64,000 bases of DNA from Streptomyces albicerus (GCF_008905045.1 NZ_VWMY01000001.1:1-64000), one strand, 5' to 3'; shown: positions 1 to 9,314, counted from the first letter of the stretch. Translations and numbers: made by a program. The notes: generated by a model from the sequence alone, not told the origin.

Positions 1-29
1 GGCGGGCTCGGCCTTCCGCCGAGCCCGCC
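1..29. terminator. GC-rich hairpin terminator of an upstream gene
   Basis: Perfect inverted repeat with 12-base arms (GGCGGGCTCGGC / GCCGAGCCCGCC) around a 5-base loop. It lies at the window edge ahead of a transposase remnant, so it probably ends a gene to the left. There is no U-tract, as is usual for actinomycete terminators. Confidence 0.6.
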
Positions 30-130
30 ACGCCGGCTCCATACCGGAGCCTGACCCCGTGTCACGCCGTCAGCGCTGCAGTGTCAGCAGACCCGGACGG
101 TAGGGCAGGAGGCCGTAGTCGCCCCCGGAG

Positions 131-705
131 TTGGGGCTGCGCCCCTTGCCGCACGACTTCCCGCCGTATACCGCGGTGTACTACTACTTCGGCAAGTGGC
201 GCGACGACGGCACCGACCAGGCCATCCACGACCTGTTGCGCCGGCAGGTGCGCGAGAGCCGCGGCCGCGGCGAGGACCCGTCCGCGATCGTGATGGAAAC
301 CAGACCGTGCACGCCTCCACGAATGCGCCGCAGGAGACGACCGGGCTGGATCCCGTCAAGAAGAGCCGGGGCCGCAAGCGGGGCATCGCCACCGACGTCC
401 TCGGCCTGCTCATCGCGGTGATCGTGGTGGCTGCGGACAACCCGTCGGTGACCAAGGGCTGGGCCGACGCCGGGTTCAAGAACGCGGTCATCGACCACGG
501 CCGCACCCTGGGCATCGACATCGAGGTGGTCCAGCGGGATCCGCATACGAAGGGTTTCACGCCGGCGCCGAAACGGTGGATTGTCGAGCAGACCTTCGGC
601 ACCCTGCTGCTGCACCGCCGTCTTGCCCGCGACTACGAGACGCTGCCGGGGAGTGCCTGGATGGGGACCGTGGCGCCGGACGTCGGTACCGCCATGGCGA
701 TGTAG
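131..705 (+). pseudogene. IS5-type transposase remnant, frameshifted and internally deleted
   Basis: Two frames together read as an IS5-like DDE transposase. The first (131 to about 295) contains YYYFGKWRDDGT and DLLRRQVRES. The second (about 300 to 705) contains VHASTNAPQETTGLDP, KKSRGRKRG, SVTKGWADAGFKNAV, PKRWIVEQTFGTL and LHRRLARDYE. A single-base indel near 295-300 shifts the frame. The segment between VIVVA and ADNPSV is shorter than in intact relatives, which removes part of the catalytic core. The end after RDYETLP is replaced by unrelated residues before a stop. It cannot encode an active transposase. A piece that looks like the missing 3' end occurs inverted near 34,910-34,985. Confidence 0.75.
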
Positions 706-1400
706 AAGATCGTGATGAACAGCCATCTCCGACATGAGCGTGCTGCTGAGGGCCAGGGTCTGTTCCCGGGTCGCCCGCAGTAGCGGGCTGTGGATCCTCA
801 GCGTGCCCATGTCGCTGTGGATGTAGCCGAGGGCGTGGTCCACCTGGCCGCTGATGACATTGGCGGCGAGCATGCCGCAGACGACGAGGACGAGCGAGTA
901 GGAGAAGGCACTCAGGCCCAGGCCACTGTGGGAGAGCGGATGCCCGTCCCCGACCTGTGCCACGGTCGGATCGGTCAGCAGCAGGAGCACGGCAACGGCC
1001 AGCTCCGCCTGAGCGGTCAGCTCCCTGCCTACCTGCGCATAGTCCGACTGGCCAGCACGGTGAGTGTCGGGCGGACGGCGTTGCGCGCCGCCTCGGGGCT
1101 GGTGAGTGCGGCGACGGTGAAAGTGTCGCGGGGCGACGAGCGCGCCGAACAGCTTGCCCTTGCCGAGCTCCTCCGTCACCTCCTTCTCGTCCACCACCTT
1201 TCAGTCGATCCTGTGTCCACCCTGGGAGGACTTTTGATCGACTGGACGATCCGCACTCCGAGGTCGGTCTGCTGCCACCGGCCTTCGCCCCCTTGTCCGC
1301 GCTGGCCAGCCGATGAGCAGCTTGTGGAGGTGACTGGCGGGGTCGATGTTGGACTGACGTAGAACACGGTGAACAGCAAGTGCCACGACGCCTACGACCA
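706..1400 (-). pseudogene. Decayed coding remnant, unknown; one hydrophobic segment
   Basis: Read on the minus strand, the stretch from about 1,200 down to 710 is the most protein-like part. It starts near VVDEKEVTEELGKGKLFGAL and shifts frame near 1,130, where the other frame gives FTVAALTSPEAARNAV. It later includes a hydrophobic run, FSYSLVLVVCGMLAANV, that could be a membrane helix. It then runs into the antisense of the transposase remnant. No family was recognised. Several frame changes and the lack of a clean start or stop suggest a dead gene. Confidence 0.25.
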
Positions 1401-1528
1401 CGTCGCTGACGATCCGCAGACGCTTCGCGCGCAGTACGCGAAGGCATGGATGTCACTCATTTCCAGCTCCCGTCCGGTGAAGAGCAGTTCAGCACGAGGA
1501 GTCGCCAGCGTCGTCGCAAGCCAGAGCA

Positions 1529-2332
1529 TCACACCGATGGGGAGGTGTCCCCAGCGGACGCGGCCACCGGAAGCAGCGCCGGCCGCTTGGCCTGGCGGCC
1601 GTCGCCGGAGGAGCGGCCACGCAGGCGGCGGCCGACCCAAGGGCCGAGGAAGGTGCCGGCCCAGCGCACTTCGGCACCCACGGTCCTCCAGACAGAGATG
1701 TCTGTCCCCTCGGCCGGAAGGGGAAGGGTCCACTTGTCGTCGCTGCCCGGCAGACCGAGCGCCTGGGCCACGGCAGCCGCGATGCGCGTGTGTCCCAGCG
1801 GGCCGGCGTGCAGCCGGTCAGCACTCCACAACCGCGGATCGGTCGCCGCCGCGTGCGCGGCCGTCTCCGCCACCACCACGCCGTGGCGGTCGGCGGCCTC
1901 CCGGATGCGCGTTGAGTGCGAGAACACGGTGACCGATCGGGCGGGCCAACGGCGTGATACGCCCGACATCGGGAAACATGAGGGTCGCGACGGTGGCGCC
2001 CTGCGCGGTGAGGGCGGCGAACATCGCCTCGACATGGCCGGCCACCTCGTCGAGGTCACAGCCCGGGCGCAACGCATCGTTGGCCCAGCCACCACGGTGG
2101 CGAGGTCGGGCCGCATCGCGAGAGCCGGAGCCAGCTGCTCGGCGCGCACCTGACCGGCCTTACGGCCGCGCACCGCGAGGTTGGCGTAAAGCAGGCCGGG
2201 GCTGTGGCGGGCGACCCGCTCGGCGAGCCGGTCCGCCCAGCCCCGAAGACCACGGACGTCGTCGCCGTCCCCGAGCCCCTCGGAGTGACTGTCGCCCAGG
2301 GCGACATAGCGCAGATACCCACTGCTCGACAC
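1529..2332 (-). pseudogene. SGNH/GDSL hydrolase with two compensating frameshifts
   Basis: The N-terminus has the GDSL-family block I (YVALGDSHSEG) followed by a typical Streptomyces SGNH-esterase arrangement (WADRLAERVA, NLAVRG). Near 2,085 one base appears to be missing, so the frame leaves ...TVVAG. The adjacent frame restores NDALRPGCDLDEVAGHVEAM and LMFPDVGRITPLARP. Near 1,920 one extra base returns the original frame, which carries the C-terminal catalytic block (SADRLHAGPLGHTRIA, with the Asp and His of the triad). All catalytic blocks survive across the two shifts. This is either a recent pseudogene or two sequencing errors. Confidence 0.7.
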
Positions 2333-2392
2333 GGGGCCGCCCGCCTCTCGTCAACGCTGCTGATGGAAGTGGCACACGGCCATCGCTAAGCA

Positions 2393-2406
2393 ACTAGGCA
2401 CCTAGT
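2393..2406. promoter_or_regulatory. Palindrome upstream of the SGNH hydrolase
   Basis: ACTAGGCACCTAGT has perfect 6-base arms around a 2-base centre and lies about 60 bp ahead of the hydrolase start at 2332. The size and symmetry resemble a MarR- or PadR-type operator. The cognate regulator is not identifiable here. Confidence 0.4.
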
Positions 2407-2848
2407 CGCATTGTTGAATATGACGATAGCTGCGGGCTCACCTTCCTGCAAAGTGACGCCGCTCAGGCAGGAGCTGAGGCCGTCGAGGGCGGTCCACCGC
2501 CGCAGTCCTCCGCCTTGGTCCCGCGCCGACCTCACCGCCCATTTCCCTCTTCAGACCTGAGCACCGACCACGGTCTGCGCTGGCACCTGAGCGCCCGGGT
2601 CGTCAACGGCATGCACAACGGGGACGCGGTCGGCTTCACCACCGCCCGCCGTTTCGCGCCTAACCGCCCGTATCGGGTCGCCTTCAACGGTGGCGTCCAC
2701 GGCCCGGGCGACAACGCCTACTGCCAGGCCGCCATGCCCCCGGCTCACCTCCGGCTCTTAAGAGCCGGGGACGGAGTTCACCCGGCCGATCCGGCCGGGA
2801 GGGCCCGCCGGCGGCGGCCGGGCGCTCGGAGCCGGCCCTGTCGAGGGG
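2407..2848. other. Intergenic stretch with no convincing gene
   Basis: A plus-strand open frame covers 2515-2865, and part of it looks protein-like (ARVVNGMHNGDAVGF, RVAFNGGVHGPGDNAY). It has no ribosome-binding site and runs into the end of the aldehyde dehydrogenase gene. It may be a leftover of an unknown gene. The right-hand part holds two hairpins. Confidence 0.4.
2751..2799. terminator. Two adjacent hairpins downstream of the aldehyde dehydrogenase gene
   Basis: Bases 2751-2768 (CCGGCTCTTAAGAGCCGG) are a perfect palindrome. Bases 2781-2799 form CCCGGCC-GATCC-GGCCGGG. Both lie 50-100 bp past the stop of the minus-strand gene ending at 2849, where a terminator is expected. Confidence 0.55.
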
Positions 2849-4309
2849 TCAGACGAGGGAAATAACGACCGACTTGGTCCTCGTGTACGCCTGCAGCGCC
2901 TCCGGCCCGGATTCGCGTCCGTAGCCGGACTGCTTGACGCCGCCGAAGGGCACGGCGGGATCGAGCATGGCCCAGTCGTTGACCCAGACGATGCCGGCGT
3001 CCAGTCGCGCGGCGACCCGATGGGCGCGCGCCAGGTCGGAGGTCTGCAGACCGGCGGCGAGTCCGTACGGCGTGCTGTTCGCCAGCGCGATCGCCTCTTC
3101 CTCGGTGTCGAAGGGCTGAACCGTCAGCACCGGGCCGAAGATCTCCTCCTGGACGGTGCGGGCGTCGTTGTCCAGGCCGGCGATGACGGTGGGCTTGAAG
3201 TAGTAACCGCCGTTGAGTTCCAAGCGCTCACCGCCGACGACGATGCGGCCGCCGTCCTCGACAGCCGCTTTCACGAAGCGCTCGACGTTCTCCACGTGCC
3301 GCTCGCCGGCCATCGGCCCGACGACGGTGGCCGGGTCGAAGGGGTCGCCGACGGGGACGGCCGGAACCGCGTCGGCGAGAATGCCCAGCGTGGTGTCGTA
3401 CAGGGACCGGTGGACCAGCAGCCGGGGTCCGCCCATGCAGAACTGTCCGGTGTTGAAGACGAAGGCCTTGATGATCGCGCCGATCGCCTTCCCGACGTCG
3501 GCGTCCTCGAAGACGATGTGCGGCGCGTTGCCGCCCAACTCCATGGTGACCGGCTTGAGTTGTTCGCCGGCCGTGCTCGCCGCCAGGCGGCCGACCCTCG
3601 TCGACCCGGTGAAGGCGATCTTGTCGACGCCTGGGTGACGCACCAGTGCCTCACCCAGGACGGGGCCGCTGCCGGTGACGACGTTCACCACTCCCGCGGG
3701 AACGCCGGCGTCGGCGAGTATCTCCGCCATCAGCAGCGCGCTGAGGGGGGTCTCGTCGGCCGGTTTGTGGACGATGGTGTTGCCGGCCGCCAGGGCGGGG
3801 GCGACCTTCGACGTGCTCAGAATCAACGGGAAGTTGAACGGGGTGATCGCTCCCACCACGCCGATGGGCTCCCTGCGGGTGTAGGCGTGGGCGGGTATGG
3901 GGAGCTGCCGCGTGGCTCCGTCGAGGCTCTGCGCCAGCGCCGAGTAGTACTCGTACGTCTCGGCCACGGTCTCCACGTCCACCCCCCGGCTGAACGAGAC
4001 GGGCTTGCCGACGTCGAGGCTCTCGACAGCGGCGATCTCGTCCGCCCGGTCGCGCACCAGGTCGGCCACCCGGTGCAGCACGCGGGCGCGCTCGCGGGCC
4101 GGTGTCCGGGGCCAGGGCCCCGCGTCGAAGGCCTCGCGGGCGGCGGCCACCGCGGCGGCGACATCCGCCCCGTCGGCCTCCGCGACCGTGGTGACGACTC
4201 TGCCGGTGGACGGGTCGACGACGTCGCGCCGCTCCTTGGACTCCGCGTCCCGCCAGGTTCCACCGATGAAGAGACTGCCGGGTTCGATGTGCGGTCGCGG
4301 CACGCTCAT
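2849..4309 (-). CDS. NAD(P)-dependent aldehyde dehydrogenase
   Basis: 486 residues, normal length for the ALDH superfamily, whose members oxidise aldehydes to acids in the cytoplasm. The N-terminal half has the substrate and cofactor elements (FIGGTW; PFNFPL near 157-162; KPADETP near 182-188; FTGSTRVG near 233-240). The catalytic Glu is E257 in TMELGGNAP and the nucleophilic Cys is C291 in GQFCMGG. The C-terminus has EEIFGPVL and PFGGVKQSGYGRE. It is closest in feel to betaine- or vanillin-type dehydrogenases. Being near an aromatic catabolic cluster suggests an aromatic or aliphatic aldehyde, but the substrate cannot be read from sequence. It is transcribed away from the exported protein at 4677. 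Confidence 0.92.
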   Translation of the reverse strand: MSVPRPHIEPGSLFIGGTWRDAESKERRDVVDPSTGRVVTTVAEADGADVAAAVAAAREAFDAGPWPRTPARERARVLHRVADLVRDRADEIAAVESLDVGKPVSFSRGVDVETVAETYEYYSALAQSLDGATRQLPIPAHAYTRREPIGVVGAITPFNFPLILSTSKVAPALAAGNTIVHKPADETPLSALLMAEILADAGVPAGVVNVVTGSGPVLGEALVRHPGVDKIAFTGSTRVGRLAASTAGEQLKPVTMELGGNAPHIVFEDADVGKAIGAIIKAFVFNTGQFCMGGPRLLVHRSLYDTTLGILADAVPAVPVGDPFDPATVVGPMAGERHVENVERFVKAAVEDGGRIVVGGERLELNGGYYFKPTVIAGLDNDARTVQEEIFGPVLTVQPFDTEEEAIALANSTPYGLAAGLQTSDLARAHRVAARLDAGIVWVNDWAMLDPAVPFGGVKQSGYGRESGPEALQAYTRTKSVVISLV

Positions 4310-4601
4310 GGCCCGCTCGCCTTCTCGGTGCGGCGCGCAGCCGTCACCGTGCTCACGCCGGTCGCGCCACTGCGACCGGCAGGTTTTCGGATGATGTCCC
4401 AGCGGTGACCGCCTGGACAGAGAACCGGGAGGCGAGCGCCGGAAGTAAGGACGAATGACGTATCCCGGGCGCGACGTTCGGCCTTGCCAGGTCGGCCTGC
4501 TGTCGAATGGCCCGCCTCAACGGTCCGCGCTAGTACCGACCCGGCGGCTTTCCGTCCGATGGACCGAAGAGAGTCAGGACATTCGTCGCTGTACCCGAAT
4601 A

Positions 4602-4615
4602 CTTGAACTATCAAG
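4602..4615. promoter_or_regulatory. Near-palindromic site in the 4677 promoter
   Basis: CTTGAACTATCAAG has perfect 5-base arms (CTTGA/TCAAG) around ACTA, 62 bp before the start codon at 4677. Similar 14-mers occur at 23119-23132 and 24928-24941, so a shared regulator is possible. Confidence 0.45.
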
Positions 4616-4676
4616 AATTGAACCAGGCGCCCAGCCGAACCGGCGGCCCGTCTTGGTTTCAGTGGAAGGACGATCG

Positions 4677-5621
4677 ATGACAAGCTCTCTCGCACGCAGG
4701 CAGGTTCTCGGCGCGGGCATCGCTCTGGGAGCGACCGCCCTGGTCGGTGGTACGGCACAGGCTGCCCCGGGCACCGCCAGATCCTGGCCCAAGGAGTTCT
4801 CGCTGCCCAACGGCTGGGGGCCGGAGGGAGTCGCGATCGGTTCCGCGCCGTACGCGTACTTCGGATCGATCGCCACCGGCGGCGTGTACCGGGTGAACCT
4901 CACGAACGGCAAGGGCAAGGTGGTCCACCGCGGCCTGGGACGCATGACGGTCGGGCTGAAGGCCGACTCCTGGGGGCGGCTGTTCCTGGCGGGCGGCAGC
5001 AGTGGTGAACTGCGGGTCGTCGACGCCCACAGTGGTGCGCTGCTCGCCAACCACGTGGTCGCCGGAGAGAACAGTTTCGTCAACGACGTCCTGCTCACCC
5101 GCGACGCCGCCTGGTTCACCGAGTCGTTCAGCGCACAGCTCTTCAAGCTGCCGCTGGGCAGGAAGGGCCGCATCGGCGCCCCGGAGAGCCTCACGCTGAG
5201 CGGTGACTGGGTGCAGTCCGGTTTCACGTCCAACGGCATCTCGCTCACCCCCGACGGCAGCGCCCTGCTCGTCACCAACGCGGCCGCGGACGGCGGCTCA
5301 CTGATGCGCGTCAACCCCCGCACCGGCGTGACCAGCAAGGTCGACCTGGGTGACACAACGCTGCCCAGCGGCGACGGGCTGGTGCTCATCGGCCGCACTC
5401 TCTACGTGGTCCAGCCCAACCCCAACCAGGTGGACGTGATCCGGCTCAACCGGTCGGGCACTAGGGGCACTGCGATCGGAGTGATCAGGGACGACCGCTT
5501 CGACCTGCCCACTACGGCCGCCGCCTACAAGGGTCGGCTGTACCTTCCCAACTCCCGCTTCACCACCCCGGACCGGGATGAGAACACCCCTTACAACGCG
5601 GTGTCCGTGCCGTTGGTGTGA
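4677..5621 (+). CDS. Tat-exported SMP-30/gluconolactonase-like beta-propeller protein
   Basis: 314 residues. The chosen ATG at 4677 follows a GGAAGGA ribosome-binding site. It opens with a twin-arginine signal (ARRQVLGAG, then a hydrophobic run ending GGTAQA|AP), so the protein is probably exported folded. The mature part has repeated short beta-strand blocks with Gly/Asp turns (NGWGPEGVAIG, GELRVVDAHSGALL, NGISLTPDGSALLVTN, SGDGLVLIGRTLYVVQ), typical of six-bladed SMP-30/NHL propellers. Such proteins can be lactonases or have no known activity, and relatives are sometimes mis-named superoxide dismutase. A strong terminator follows directly. Confidence 0.75.
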   Translation: MTSSLARRQVLGAGIALGATALVGGTAQAAPGTARSWPKEFSLPNGWGPEGVAIGSAPYAYFGSIATGGVYRVNLTNGKGKVVHRGLGRMTVGLKADSWGRLFLAGGSSGELRVVDAHSGALLANHVVAGENSFVNDVLLTRDAAWFTESFSAQLFKLPLGRKGRIGAPESLTLSGDWVQSGFTSNGISLTPDGSALLVTNAAADGGSLMRVNPRTGVTSKVDLGDTTLPSGDGLVLIGRTLYVVQPNPNQVDVIRLNRSGTRGTAIGVIRDDRFDLPTTAAAYKGRLYLPNSRFTTPDRDENTPYNAVSVPLV

Positions 5622-5638
5622 CGTACGACCGGAGTACG

Positions 5639-5675
5639 GCTGGACCCCGCCCACTCAAGGCCGGCGGGGTCCAGC
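5639..5675. terminator. Hairpin between convergent genes
   Basis: Arms GCTGGACCCCGCC (5639-5651) and GGCGGGGTCCAGC (5663-5675) are perfectly complementary with an 11-base loop. It lies between the stop at 5621 and the stop of the minus-strand gene at 5690, so it can serve both. Confidence 0.8.
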
Positions 5676-5689
5676 GGTACTCGCCGTTT

Positions 5690-7171
5690 CTATCCGTGCG
5701 TCGTGATGGTGTGCGCTTCGGTGAAGGAGAGCAGGCCGTCCGGGCCCATCTCGCGTCCGATGCCGCTCTGGCGGAAGCCGCCGAAGGGGGCTCGGTCGTC
5801 GCATGCGACCGCGTTGGCGTGGTTGATCCAGGTGGTGCCGGTGCGCAGCCGTTCCGCGAGGCCCGCCGCGCGGGCGGGGTCGGCGCTCCAGACCGAGGAG
5901 CACAGTCCCGACCAGTCGTTGTTGACCTGGTCCAGTACGGAGTCGACGTCGTCGAAGGGCAGGATCGGCAGGGCGGGGCCGAACTGTTCCTCGGTGACGA
6001 TTCTCAGGCCCGGGTCGGGATCGAGGACGAGGGCGGGGCGCAGGAAGTGTCCTCCTGAGGAGGCGGCGTTGGGGGCCAGGGTACCCAGTTCGCGGATCTC
6101 GGCTCCGGCGTCGGCCGCCTCGGTCAGCATGGCGGTCACCTTGTCGCGCTGGGCGGCGCTGTTGAGCGGGCCCATGGTCGAGGCGGGGTCGGTTCCCGGG
6201 CCCACGCGTTGGGTGTCGAGGGCAGTGGCGAGCGCGTCGACGAGTTCGTCGTAGCGGGAGCGGTGGACGTACAGCCGTTTGACGGCCATGCAGACCTGGC
6301 CGCTCGTCAGGAACGCGCCCTGGACGAGCCGTCCGATGTGCTCCTGATCGAGTACGGCGTCATCGAGGACGATCGCGGGGTCGTTGCCGCCGAGTTCGAG
6401 GGTCACCGAGGCGAGGTTCTGCGCGGCGGCGGCCATGATCTGCTTGCCGGCGGCCGTGCTTCCGGTGAACACGATCTTCCGGACGCGGGGGTCGGTGAGC
6501 AGCGGGGCGACTGCTTCGTTGCTGCCGGTCACGACGTTCAGGACGCCGGCGGGGAGTCCCGCCGCGAACAGTTCCAGGGTGCGCACCATGGCCAGCGGCA
6601 CGGTGGGCGGGGGCTTGACCACGGCCGTGTTCCCGGCAAGCAGCGCGTACGGCAGGCTCGCGCCGAGGATCGCGATCGGCCAGTTGAACGGGACGATGAC
6701 GGTGACCACGCCCATGGGGAGCCGGTGGATGTGCGAGGTCAGCGGCGGGCCGTCGAGGTGCCTTACCTGGTCGAGGGAGTCGACCAGGTCGATGGCCGCC
6801 CGGGTGCGGGCGACGAAGACGCTCATCTCGATCTGGCTCTCGAGGGAGATCTTGCCGTTCTCGCGGGTCATCAGCGCTGCCCGGTCGGCCTCACTGCCGT
6901 CGAGAAGGGTGAGCGCCTGGCCGATGATCTCCGCTCGCCGGTGCGCGGGCATCGCCGCCCAGCTCGGGAACGCCGCGTCCGCGGCGGCTACGGCCGCCCG
7001 GGCCTGCTCGACGGTGGCTGCGGCGGCGTGACCGACGATCTGCTCAGGGGCCGCCGGGTTGTGGACGGCTGTCCAATCGTCGGTCTCGACGGTCCTGCCG
7101 CCGATGAGCAGTCCCGTCCGGACCGGCGCCGCCCGGGTCTCCGCCAGTGCTGTGGGGATTCTTTCGGACAT
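5690..7171 (-). CDS. Aldehyde dehydrogenase family protein
   Basis: 493 residues with all ALDH signatures: PFNWPIA (161-167), VVKPPPTVPL, VFTGSTAAGK, catalytic Glu E259 in TLELGGNDP, nucleophile C294 in GQVCMAVKR, EEQFGPALP and PFGGFRQSGIGRE. The start ATG at 7171 has a GGAGAG ribosome-binding site. It is only distantly like the aldehyde dehydrogenase at 2849-4309, so it is not a recent duplicate. It is divergent from the IclR regulator at 7461, and the region between carries candidate operators. Control by that regulator and a role in aromatic-acid or aldehyde oxidation are inferred. Confidence 0.92.
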   Translation of the reverse strand: MSERIPTALAETRAAPVRTGLLIGGRTVETDDWTAVHNPAAPEQIVGHAAAATVEQARAAVAAADAAFPSWAAMPAHRRAEIIGQALTLLDGSEADRAALMTRENGKISLESQIEMSVFVARTRAAIDLVDSLDQVRHLDGPPLTSHIHRLPMGVVTVIVPFNWPIAILGASLPYALLAGNTAVVKPPPTVPLAMVRTLELFAAGLPAGVLNVVTGSNEAVAPLLTDPRVRKIVFTGSTAAGKQIMAAAAQNLASVTLELGGNDPAIVLDDAVLDQEHIGRLVQGAFLTSGQVCMAVKRLYVHRSRYDELVDALATALDTQRVGPGTDPASTMGPLNSAAQRDKVTAMLTEAADAGAEIRELGTLAPNAASSGGHFLRPALVLDPDPGLRIVTEEQFGPALPILPFDDVDSVLDQVNNDWSGLCSSVWSADPARAAGLAERLRTGTTWINHANAVACDDRAPFGGFRQSGIGREMGPDGLLSFTEAHTITTHG

Positions 7172-7291
7172 ACAACTCTCCAGAGGATCAGGTGTGCCCC
7201 ACCGTTCCGTGCCACAGTGCCGTTACGTGCCACTGAGCGTGCAGGACGGGGATGACCAGGAAGCGGGAGAAGGAAGGATCTGTGACGCCTG

Positions 7292-7407
7292 GCGGACAAT
7301 CATCCGCATGGCGGACAGTCTGAGGTCAGCGTCACTTCGGACGCTTGTCGGTGTCAAGCCCTTGGCTGCGGAAGCCTCGCGGTGAACCACTGTCCGCATC
7401 ACGGACA
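7292..7407. promoter_or_regulatory. Cluster of CGGACA half-sites between the aldehyde dehydrogenase and iclR genes
   Basis: GCGGA-caatca-TCCGC lies at 7292-7307, a further GCGGACA at 7311-7317, and a perfect inverted repeat TGTCCG-catca-CGGACA at 7391-7407. The last lies about 55 bp before the IclR start. IclR-type regulators usually bind such palindromes between divergent genes and control both themselves and the neighbour. Confidence 0.55.
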
Positions 7408-7460
7408 CGCATTAGGCTGACCGGTGGGAACCCGCAGCTCGACCGCAGCCGAGGAGTCAC

Positions 7461-8252
7461 GTGCCACGCCAGGGAGCAGGACCGGACTTCATCGAGGCAT
7501 TGGCCCGAGGGCTTGAGGTCATTGCCGCGTTCCCGCCCGGCCAGCCGCAGATGTCGCTGGCGCAGGTCGCCGGCGCCACCGGGCTCGCCAGGCCGACCGC
7601 CCGCAGGATTCTGCTGACCCTGGAAGAACTCGGCTATGTCCGCTCGTGCGAGTCGGGATTCGCGCTGACCCCCAGGGTGCTCGAACTCGGGGTGGCCTAC
7701 GTGCGCTCCATGGGCTTGTGGGACATCGCACGGCCCCACATGGAGCGTCTGGTGGAGCGGACCAACGAGTCGTGCTCGGTAGCTCAGCTGGACGGATCGG
7801 ACATCATCTATGTGGCCCGGGTGGCTGTCCCGAAGCTCGTGACCCTGTCGGTGCAGATCGGAACGCGCTTCCCGGCACTGCAGACCTCCCTGGGAAAGGT
7901 ACTGCTGGCGGCCCTGCGGGCCGATGAACTGAAGCAGGTGCTCGCCGAGCCCTCGCGCTCCGGACTGACGCCGTGCTGGCAGCCCGCCCCCGGCGAACGC
8001 GACGCGGTCCTGCGCGAGGTGCGGGCACGCGGATGGGCGCTGACGGACCAGCAGTTGGCGCCCGGTATCCGGTCGGTCGCGGCCCCGTTGCGTGACGGCT
8101 CCGGTCAGGTCATCGCGGCGCTCAACGTCAACTGCCACGCGGCCGAGACATCGGTCGAGCGACTGGTCGAGGAGTATCTGCCACCGCTGTTGCAGACCGC
8201 GGGAGACATCAGCGGGGATTTCGCCCGCATCGCCGCGGTGCCTCAGACCTGA
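7461..8252 (+). CDS. IclR-family regulator, PcaR/PobR-like
   Basis: 263 residues. The GTG start at 7461 follows GAGGAG. An N-terminal winged helix-turn-helix (about 10-70: SLAQVAGATGLARPTARRILLTLEELGYV) is followed by the IclR effector domain (about 80-255), with GTRFPALQTSLGKVLLA and a C-terminal LNVNCHAAETS block. The phrasing ARGLEVIAAF and the LALQTS-like element resemble the PcaR/PcaU/PobR group, which controls aromatic-acid catabolism. It probably senses an aromatic acid or pathway intermediate and regulates the divergent aldehyde dehydrogenase and possibly the wider island. The match to that subgroup is by eye only. Confidence 0.88.
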   Translation: MPRQGAGPDFIEALARGLEVIAAFPPGQPQMSLAQVAGATGLARPTARRILLTLEELGYVRSCESGFALTPRVLELGVAYVRSMGLWDIARPHMERLVERTNESCSVAQLDGSDIIYVARVAVPKLVTLSVQIGTRFPALQTSLGKVLLAALRADELKQVLAEPSRSGLTPCWQPAPGERDAVLREVRARGWALTDQQLAPGIRSVAAPLRDGSGQVIAALNVNCHAAETSVERLVEEYLPPLLQTAGDISGDFARIAAVPQT

Positions 8253-8308
8253 GAAGGAGCCCCGGCCCCTGCACGAGCCTGAGGACCGGGAGAGGGACCG
8301 CGGGCGCA

Positions 8309-9220
8309 TCACGCTCCTTCAAAGGCTGCCAAGTCGAGGGGTGTGGGCCTGAAGTCCTGGAGCCGGTCGGCATAGGCACTGGAGAAGAGTTCGGCGACCG
8401 ACTCGGCGGTCCAGCCGCCCTGCCGGAATCGCTCCTCGGCCTCACCGGGGTGCGTCCACAGGGCGATCCGGTCGCCCCCGGCGGCGATGGCCTGTCCGGT
8501 GACGTGGGCCGACTCCTTAGACGCCAGATACACGATCATCGGCGCCACGTCGTCCGGCGATCCGAGACCCTGCCGCCGGAGGGCCTCGGGTACAGGCTCC
8601 CCCGCGTCGACCTTCGCCACGAGGTCACCTATCCGGGGCATGGTCGCCACCATGCGCGTCAGCGCGGTCGGCACGATGGCGTTGACCGTGACGTCGATCT
8701 TCGCGAGTTCGACGGCCCAGGTGCGCGTCATCGCGACGATCGCGCCCTTGGAAGCCGAATACGCGGTCTGGCCGAAGCTCGCACGCTGCCCCGCCGGTGA
8801 TCCCACCAGGATGAGCCGACCGCCCTCGCCCTGTTCACGGAAGCGGGCCGCCGCCGCGCGGCCGCAGGTGAACGTACCGCGCAGATGGCTGGTGACGACG
8901 AGGTCGAAGTCGTCGTCGGTGGTGTTGCGCAGGGTCCTGTCGCGCAGCGCACCGGCGTTGGTGATCATCACATCGAGCCGGCCGAACTCGTCGACCGCGC
9001 GCCGCACCAGCGCGTCGGCGAAGTCGGAACCGCCGACCGCGCCGACATGGGCGACGGCTGTTCCACCCGCGTCCGTGATGACGTCGACCGTCTCCGCGGC
9101 CACGTCGGCGTCCAGGTCGTTCACGACGACGGCGGCGCCCGCCGCCGCCAGCGTGCGGGCGTAGGCCCTTCCCAGGCCTCGGCCCGCACCTGTGACAATG
9201 GCGACTTTGCCGTCGAGCAT
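8309..9220 (-). CDS. Short-chain dehydrogenase/reductase
   Basis: 303 residues, a classical SDR with a C-terminal extension. Cofactor motif TGAGRGLG (10-17), NAG (88-90), catalytic Ser near 141 (VGSPAG), and Y154/K158 in AYSASKGA. The acidic residue after strand 2 (VVNDLDAD) favours NAD over NADP. The roughly 50-residue tail after CGG-like AAGGDRIA resembles SDRs of the MaoC/HSD17B4 multifunctional type that act on hydroxyacyl-CoA. The gene converges with the IclR gene (56 bp gap) and probably has its own promoter in the 125 bp ahead of it. Confidence 0.9.
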   Translation of the reverse strand: MLDGKVAIVTGAGRGLGRAYARTLAAAGAAVVVNDLDADVAAETVDVITDAGGTAVAHVGAVGGSDFADALVRRAVDEFGRLDVMITNAGALRDRTLRNTTDDDFDLVVTSHLRGTFTCGRAAAARFREQGEGGRLILVGSPAGQRASFGQTAYSASKGAIVAMTRTWAVELAKIDVTVNAIVPTALTRMVATMPRIGDLVAKVDAGEPVPEALRRQGLGSPDDVAPMIVYLASKESAHVTGQAIAAGGDRIALWTHPGEAEERFRQGGWTAESVAELFSSAYADRLQDFRPTPLDLAAFEGA

Positions 9221-9314
9221 GCTGTCCTCCTGAGCTGGGGGTCGGTACCCCTGAGCGTAGGAACGCTCCGGGCCCGGGAGGAACCCGCTGATGACGGCAC
9301 CTGCGGCGGACCTG

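Noticed and set aside
1369..2153. Plus-strand open frames opposite the SGNH hydrolase
   Set aside because: The hydrolase frames on the minus strand carry recognisable catalytic blocks; these do not.
4677..5621. Superoxide dismutase annotation for the exported protein
   Set aside because: No SOD metal-binding motif is present; the repeats are those of an SMP-30/NHL-type beta-propeller.
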